A stretch of 64,000 nucleotides of DNA from CAINVV01 sp037137375 (GTDB lineage Bacteria; Bacteroidota; Bacteroidia; Bacteroidales; Prolixibacteraceae): positions 57,600 to 121,599 of the forward strand of contig JBAXKJ010000018.1 in NCBI GenBank assembly GCA_037137375.1. Reading direction: 5' to 3'. How positions within the stretch are numbered: the first letter of the stretch is position 1; each line of letters opens with the position of its first letter. The notes beneath the pieces were generated by a model. That model was not told the origin of the DNA. It saw only the letters and a list, made by a program, of their open reading frames with translations, and searched no databases. The position numbers and the translations under genes are program-made. Below, in pieces: positions 59,866 to 64,000 of the stretch.

Positions 59866-61740
59866 TTAATTTTCAACGAATTGCATGCTTTTATTTCTGA
59901 CTTCAATAAAACATTTTCCTGGATTAAGTTTAAGGAGTTTCACGGAAGGATCAAACTTTTTTTGATTTAATCTTAAGAATTCATCTCCGGCATGATCTAT
60001 ATAAATTTCTGCGGTCATTTTTGGCGGAAGTTCAACAAGATACCCCTTAGAATTATATCTACTAATTGAATACTTTACTGTGATGGGTCCAAGGAGAGTT
60101 GGCACTGTGATCGAGCTTGATTTCAAATCGCCCATTTGCGGATGGATGGTTGCCACGCTGTAGCCGGGAACTTTTGGCCGAATACCCCATAAACACCTCG
60201 GAATGATATTGGCCGGAGCTGCACCCCAGGCGTGGTTCCAGTCGGAGTTGGGTTTATATTTCATGTCCCAGGCTTCGAGCGAAATGGTAGATCCGGATCT
60301 GATCATGTTCCACCATCCTCGGTCGCCGGTACTGCGCAGGAGATCTAATGCATATTGACCTTCGTTGTATCTGTAGAGTCCTTCGAGCAGAAATTGTGAG
60401 CCATAGACGCTACAGGCCATTCCACGGGATTTGACAAAATCTACCACAGATTTTACATTTGCTTCCGGAACCAGACCGAAAGCCAGAGCAACCATGTTTG
60501 AATGCAGGGAGGAGTGATTTGATCCTTCACCATCGATATAATAACCCTTTGCGGGATCGAGGAGTTTCTGGTTGATGGTTTTTTTGACCTTTTCGGCCAT
60601 CACCTCGAATCGGGCTTTGTCGAAATTCTTCTTGAGGATTCCAGCAATCTCCGCCATGACTTTCATGTTTTCATAGAAGAAGCAGTTCACGACAGTGTTG
60701 ATAGGCAGCATTTCATGTCCGTCACGTTCTCCATTGGAATTTACCAGTTTCCAGTTGGTGTCTTTTTGTCCGGGCGGCCAGTCCACGATGTCTTTGAGGC
60801 GCTGCTTGGTGTCTGTAAAGCCGAGGTTCTTCATCAGTTCATCCGTCATCAGGCCGGTAGTGGTGCTGATCAGTCCATCTTCGCGCGCCAGATCTATCAA
60901 AGTCTTGTATTTCAGCTGATTGTAATATTTTTTCAATAACTCAGTATCTCCTGAATAGTAGTAATCCTGGTAAGCCATTAGGGCCACATGAAGCTGCCAT
61001 TCTGTTGGCCAGGTGGGATGGGTCATGAAATGTTCGAGGGTTGCCCTGGCCATGAAGTACTCCCGATCGACTGCATAATGACCGAGTTGGTTGATGTAAG
61101 CATCTGCTTCGTAGGCAATTCGCTCACGGTCTCCATCAATGTAAATTCCTGTGAAAGAGGTGGCCTTCATGCTGTATTTGCATAGGTTCCAGACCTGGTT
61201 GAGGATCGTGTCGGATGAAGAGAAATCACTCTGTTGCAGATCGAAATAATGGAAAAGTGCCTTCTGACGGACGTCTGCTGAGGTGATAGTTTGGCTTGCA
61301 TTCCTGATTTCAGCATATCTGAATGGCATGACTACTCCCAGTGAATCAGGAAGATGAATGGCGGCATCTCCAGTATTTCTTTTGTCAACTATTAACTGGA
61401 TTGTATATTTGGTCTGAGAAGGGGAAACCGGAAGTTTTATCTCAGCAAAGCGGATGGAACCGCCCGGTTTTGGATCGATCTTTCCATCCAATAGCTTTTC
61501 ACCAAGGGAAATATTCAGTGTCTCATTCCCGGATGCTTTGTAATTCAGTTCGAGGGTTCCGAAGGCATCTTTGCCGAAATCGATGAAATAGCACCCGTCA
61601 GCCGCTTTAAATAGGTTGGAAGGAGCGATCCTTTCAATCCGGAAGCCCTTATTCCTGAACACCGGATTCTCTGCAAAACCAGCAGCTGATGGAACTGTCA
61701 GCGCCAGAAAGAGTATTGCGATTTGATAATATCGGTTCAT
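59866..61740 (-). CDS. Secreted GH78-like alpha-L-rhamnosidase
   Basis: About 624 residues from the ATG at 61740 (MNRYYQIAILFLALTVPSAAG); an earlier in-frame start spoils the signal peptide. An N-terminal beta domain (about 25-180) precedes the (alpha/alpha)6 barrel: SFTGIYIDGDRERIAYEADAYINQ with the acidic general-acid region, EWQLHVALMAYQDYYYSGD, SMVALAFGLVPEANVK-like segment, SLEAWDMKYKPNSDWNHAWGAAPANII with candidate base and substrate residues, and a C-terminal beta-sandwich. It is shorter than many GH78 enzymes, lacking extra carbohydrate-binding domains. It probably removes terminal rhamnose from a glycan. First gene of the secreted set. Confidence 0.85.
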   Translation of the reverse strand: MNRYYQIAILFLALTVPSAAGFAENPVFRNKGFRIERIAPSNLFKAADGCYFIDFGKDAFGTLELNYKASGNETLNISLGEKLLDGKIDPKPGGSIRFAEIKLPVSPSQTKYTIQLIVDKRNTGDAAIHLPDSLGVVMPFRYAEIRNASQTITSADVRQKALFHYFDLQQSDFSSSDTILNQVWNLCKYSMKATSFTGIYIDGDRERIAYEADAYINQLGHYAVDREYFMARATLEHFMTHPTWPTEWQLHVALMAYQDYYYSGDTELLKKYYNQLKYKTLIDLAREDGLISTTTGLMTDELMKNLGFTDTKQRLKDIVDWPPGQKDTNWKLVNSNGERDGHEMLPINTVVNCFFYENMKVMAEIAGILKKNFDKARFEVMAEKVKKTINQKLLDPAKGYYIDGEGSNHSSLHSNMVALAFGLVPEANVKSVVDFVKSRGMACSVYGSQFLLEGLYRYNEGQYALDLLRSTGDRGWWNMIRSGSTISLEAWDMKYKPNSDWNHAWGAAPANIIPRCLWGIRPKVPGYSVATIHPQMGDLKSSSITVPTLLGPITVKYSISRYNSKGYLVELPPKMTAEIYIDHAGDEFLRLNQKKFDPSVKLLKLNPGKCFIEVRNKSMQFVEN

Positions 61741-61846
61741 TAAATAAAATAGATATTTAGTGACCGAAATTACAAAAGAATCCATCAACAGCCAACTTTA
61801 GATGACGATAAATACCTATGTTTTCTGTGGCAAGAGCACTTTTTTA

Positions 61847-62986
61847 TTAAATCAGGAATTCCAGAAAGTTCTCCTTCGAAATGACTTGAAATTCCGAATC
61901 CGGATAAGCATCTACCCAGGCTTTAGGTGCTTTTATTTTTCGCGGGCTCCATTTAAACTCAAACGCGTAAAGTCTGCCTTCCCGATCTTCCACCAAATCA
62001 ATTTCCTGTTGGTCGTATGTTCTCCAGAAATAATCATTTGAAAAAATCCGCTTGTAAGATTTGGTTTTCAACCGCTCCATATAAAGAAAATTTTCCCAAA
62101 GCATACCAACATCATTTCGCTGAAGCGGCGGGTTGAAGTTGTTGATTAGGGCGTTTCGAATGCCATTATCCCAAAAGTAATAACGGGCTGTTTTCACGAC
62201 CTCTTTTCGAAGGTTTCTTGAAAATCCACCAACCTTTTTGATGATAAACGTTTTTTCCAGTAAATCCAAATATCTTTCTACACTCTGTCTGGCAATTCCC
62301 AAACTGTTGCTCAACTCATTCAGCGAAACTTCCTTACCAATCTGAAAAGCAAGCAGTTTCAATAGATCATTGAGTTTTGAAGGGTTTCTAATATTTTCAA
62401 GTTCAAGAATATCTTTTAGCAAATAGGAATCCCGAACCGACATCAGGTATTCTTTCTTATCTTCGGCCGAAGGAGCATTTAAAATCTCAGGATAAGCTCC
62501 GTAAATCATCAGTTCTTCTAATTTTTGCAGCACAAACATTCCGCCGAATTGTTGATTAAGCTCCAAAACTGATACAGGAAATAAATTCCTGATGATGTTT
62601 CTGCCTGTTAACGGTTCTCCGATTTTGTTAGAAAGATCAAAAGAAGACGATCCGGTAACCAGAATAATCATTTCCGGGAAATTGTCGATCAATAGTTTTA
62701 ATCCATATCCGACCTCCGGAATTCGCTGAGCTTCGTCAATAAATATCATTTGGTAGTTTCCAAAGGCAGATTGTAATTGGCTAAGCTTTTGATTGGATAA
62801 TAATTCGCGGACTTCCAGATTGTCGCCAGACCCACCATAAATTTTGCCATTAAATCCTTCAATCATTTTTTTGATGAGCTCTGTTTTTCCAACCCGTCGA
62901 GGACCATAAAGTACGAAAACCTTTCCTTTTTTGAGTATTGATTCCGTTTGATTTTCTAAAAATCGTTTATACCAAATTGATTCCAT
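61847..62986 (-). CDS. AAA-family ATPase with DUF4143 C-terminus
   Basis: 379 residues. N-terminal AAA_14-type P-loop domain: VLYGPRRVGKTELIKKMI (Walker A), MIFIDEAQRIPEVGYGLKLLID (Walker B), ILVTGSSSFDLS (sensor 1). A winged-helix segment (EVSLNELSNSLGIARQSVERYLDLLEKTFIIKK) precedes the DUF4143 C-terminal domain (FWDNGIRNALINNFNPP...GMLWENFLYMERL...EIDLVEDREGRLYAFEFKW), a restriction-endonuclease-like fold with D...E-F-K. Members are widespread and of unknown role, often in accessory regions. Confidence 0.9.
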   Translation of the reverse strand: MESIWYKRFLENQTESILKKGKVFVLYGPRRVGKTELIKKMIEGFNGKIYGGSGDNLEVRELLSNQKLSQLQSAFGNYQMIFIDEAQRIPEVGYGLKLLIDNFPEMIILVTGSSSFDLSNKIGEPLTGRNIIRNLFPVSVLELNQQFGGMFVLQKLEELMIYGAYPEILNAPSAEDKKEYLMSVRDSYLLKDILELENIRNPSKLNDLLKLLAFQIGKEVSLNELSNSLGIARQSVERYLDLLEKTFIIKKVGGFSRNLRKEVVKTARYYFWDNGIRNALINNFNPPLQRNDVGMLWENFLYMERLKTKSYKRIFSNDYFWRTYDQQEIDLVEDREGRLYAFEFKWSPRKIKAPKAWVDAYPDSEFQVISKENFLEFLI

Positions 62987-63010
62987 TGATTTTTAATTTA
63001 TTACAGGAAT

Positions 63011-63018
63011 CAAATATA
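63011..63018 (-). promoter_or_regulatory. Candidate -7 box of the AAA/DUF4143 gene
   Basis: On the minus strand TATATTTG, exact TAnnTTTG, 24 nt before the ATG at 62986. The -33 region falls in the 30-bp tandem repeat, without a clear TTG at the expected spacing. Confidence 0.4.
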
Positions 63019-63030
63019 ATTAAATTATTT

Positions 63031-63108
63031 AAATTGACCTAAATTATGCAAATAAACTTCTCAAATTTAGCTAAATACTGCAAGTAAACTTCTCAAATTT
63101 AGCTAAAT
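63031..63108. repeat. Tandem 30-bp direct repeat with a palindromic core
   Basis: Two 30-bp units at 63047-63076 and 63079-63108 differ at one position (AAATAAACTTC against AAGTAAACTTC) and repeat every 32 bp. A partial unit (AAATTGACCTAAATTA) precedes them at 63031-63046. Each unit contains the perfect 12-bp palindrome ATTTAGCTAAAT. It lies upstream of the AAA/DUF4143 gene, on its -33 side, and could bind a regulator. Confidence 0.75.
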
Positions 63109-63239
63109 TCAGACAGTTTGAGGCATTTTTTTTTTAGGAATTTTTGGGAGTTAGGGTAGATTATCCAACTTTATCCTTTATCCGCGCCAGCTAGGGCGGG
63201 AGAGTTGAAATTCACTATTGCCGATAGTTTTTCACTGAA

Positions 63240-63683
63240 TTATCTTTTAATCCTAATGTCAAATCCATTTTTTGCTTTGTAATTCTCTTGTTTTAATTTG
63301 ATAAACGCCGCTTTATCGCTTTTCATTATTTCTATTTCAGGACTATCTTTCATTATTTTATTGTGAACTCTCACGTTTTCATCACTCCATATTGACAGCT
63401 CCACTATGATAGGTGTTAAGGCTAAGCCCTTTTCAGTCAATAGGTACAGGTTTGTTTTTTTATTATCTGGAAGCTGGGTTTTAGTTATAATCCCGAGTTC
63501 CTCCATATATTTTAGCTTAGAAGCAAGAATATTAGTGGCAATGGCTTCATCACTTTCGGTGAAGTCTTTGAACGTCTTTTTGTCTTGTATCAGCATCAGT
63601 TTGATGATAACCAATATCCATTTATCCCCTAAAATATCAAGGGCTGATGTGATAGGACATTCACATCGAAATTTATACTCCAT
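63240..63683 (-). CDS. HxlR-family transcriptional regulator
   Basis: 147 residues with one HxlR-type winged helix: CECPITSALDILGDKWILVIIKLMLIQD near the N-terminus (the usual C-P-x6-I-G-x-K-W pattern), ATNILASKLKYMEELGII and the wing KKTNLYLLTEKGLALTPIIVELSIWSDE. The Cys at residues 8 and 10 could sense redox or electrophiles, as in HypR/YodB relatives, but no pairing is proven. It is divergent from the DUF1330 gene, with 118 bp between them, so it probably controls that gene and itself. Confidence 0.93.
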   Translation of the reverse strand: MEYKFRCECPITSALDILGDKWILVIIKLMLIQDKKTFKDFTESDEAIATNILASKLKYMEELGIITKTQLPDNKKTNLYLLTEKGLALTPIIVELSIWSDENVRVHNKIMKDSPEIEIMKSDKAAFIKLKQENYKAKNGFDIRIKR

Positions 63684-63801
63684 ATTAAATCAATATTAAT
63701 TTTACTTGCAAAGTGCAATTAATTTTATTTATTACTTGCATATCAAAAGTAATTACTATTTTTGCTTGCGAAACAAAAGTAATAATTTATAAATTATAAA
63801 A
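63684..63801. promoter_or_regulatory. Divergent control region of HxlR and DUF1330 genes
   Basis: Holds three related TTACTTGC/TTGCTTGC motifs (near 63703, 63733 and 63762) and the inverted repeat TTACTT...AAGTAA (63733-63753). The repeats cover the DUF1330 promoter and are good candidates for HxlR operators. Confidence 0.5.
63736..63764 (+). promoter_or_regulatory. Promoter of the DUF1330 gene
   Basis: TTG at 63736-63738, an 18-nt spacer and TATTTTTG (exact TAnnTTTG) at 63757-63764, 37 nt before the ATG. The -33 box lies in a TTACTTGC motif, so a bound regulator would block it. Confidence 0.55.
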
Positions 63802-64000
63802 ATGGAAAATCAAGAAAAAAACACTGAAAGTGTGAATGAAGTAAAACCTGCCTACATCATGGTTCAAATGAAGGTTGAAAGCCTTGAAGAACTAAATCAA
63901 CGTTATGCACAATTTGCAATTCCAATTTTGTACAAGCATGGTGGACAAATGATTGCAGGCACTCCTGAGCCAAAAGTAAAAGAAGGAGATTGGAATGGAA
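63802..64000 (+). CDS. DUF1330 domain protein (3' end outside window)
   Basis: The first 66 residues of a gene cut by the window end. After a polar N-terminus (MENQEKNTESVNEVKP) come AYIMVQMKVESLEELNQRYA and IPILYKHGGQMIAGTPEPKV followed by KEGDW, matching the opening of the DUF1330 ferredoxin-like fold (VQ-x-V..., HGG, EGDW). The function of DUF1330 proteins is unknown. It has a good promoter and candidate operators and is divergent from an HxlR regulator, a common stress-response arrangement. Confidence 0.8.
   Translation, partial: MENQEKNTESVNEVKPAYIMVQMKVESLEELNQRYAQFAIPILYKHGGQMIAGTPEPKVKEGDWNG

Noticed and set aside
63031..63108. CRISPR array considered for the 30-bp tandem repeat
   Set aside because: Units are separated by only 2 bp, there are no spacers, and no cas gene is present.

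Overview
The window looks like a chromosomal segment of a Bacteroidota bacterium, probably in or near the Bacteroidales/Marinilabiliales. The grounds are promoters that fit the Bacteroidota sigma pattern (TTG, about 18-19 nt, then TAnnTTTG) instead of sigma70 boxes, a near absence of Shine-Dalgarno sites, a TonB-dependent beta-barrel receptor with a CarboxypepD_reg-like N-terminus, several large hybrid two-component sensors, and many secreted polysaccharide-active enzymes. No rRNA, tRNA, CRISPR array, phage or IS transposase was recognised. The genus call is inference.

Layout. 0-5.5 kb: end of a sensor kinase, a secreted Ala/Lys/Pro-rich protein, a leftward group (small acidic protein, PspC protein, TIM-barrel epimerase), hsp20, mnmE and a ParE-type toxin-antitoxin pair. 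5.8-11.1 kb: a large secreted GH54 arabinofuranosidase fusion, a second TIM-barrel epimerase and a CE1-like esterase. 11.4-22.3 kb: a 1632-residue NMT1-PAS/GAF hybrid kinase with a REC-kinase-REC partner, a GNAT protein, tcdA, a cation efflux protein and an OmpR-type two-component pair. 22.6-33.4 kb: a complete glutamate (C5) route to haem in one rightward cluster, hemA-hemCD(fusion)-hemB-hemL-hemE-hemN-hemH-hemG, ending with a four-helix membrane protein. 33.4-39.3 kb: membrane proteins, a KdgF-like cupin, and a tetrahaem cytochrome/FeS/NrfD electron-transfer operon without a catalytic subunit.

39.6-62 kb: a TonB-family receptor, a BNR-type secreted propeller, a defence island, then a leftward set of secreted carbohydrate enzymes: CE15 glucuronoyl esterase, heparinase-II/III-like lyase, alginate-lyase-family protein, Gfo/Idh/MocA oxidoreductase and GH78-like rhamnosidase. 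With KdgF these suggest degradation of a uronic acid- and rhamnose-containing polysaccharide, but no SusC/SusD pair is present. 61.8-64 kb: an AAA/DUF4143 ATPase, a tandem 30-bp repeat, an HxlR-family regulator and a divergent DUF1330 gene cut by the window end.

The most interesting locus is 43.6-52.9 kb. A type I restriction-modification operon (hsdM, hsdS, hsdR) is split between hsdM and hsdS by a three-gene ABC-3C conflict system: a SMEK-domain nuclease-like effector, a small middle component and a DUF2326 SMC/RecN-like ATPase. The cassette is bracketed by a gap-free 75-nt direct repeat made of two hairpins; within the first hairpin all six differences between copies are paired compensatory changes.
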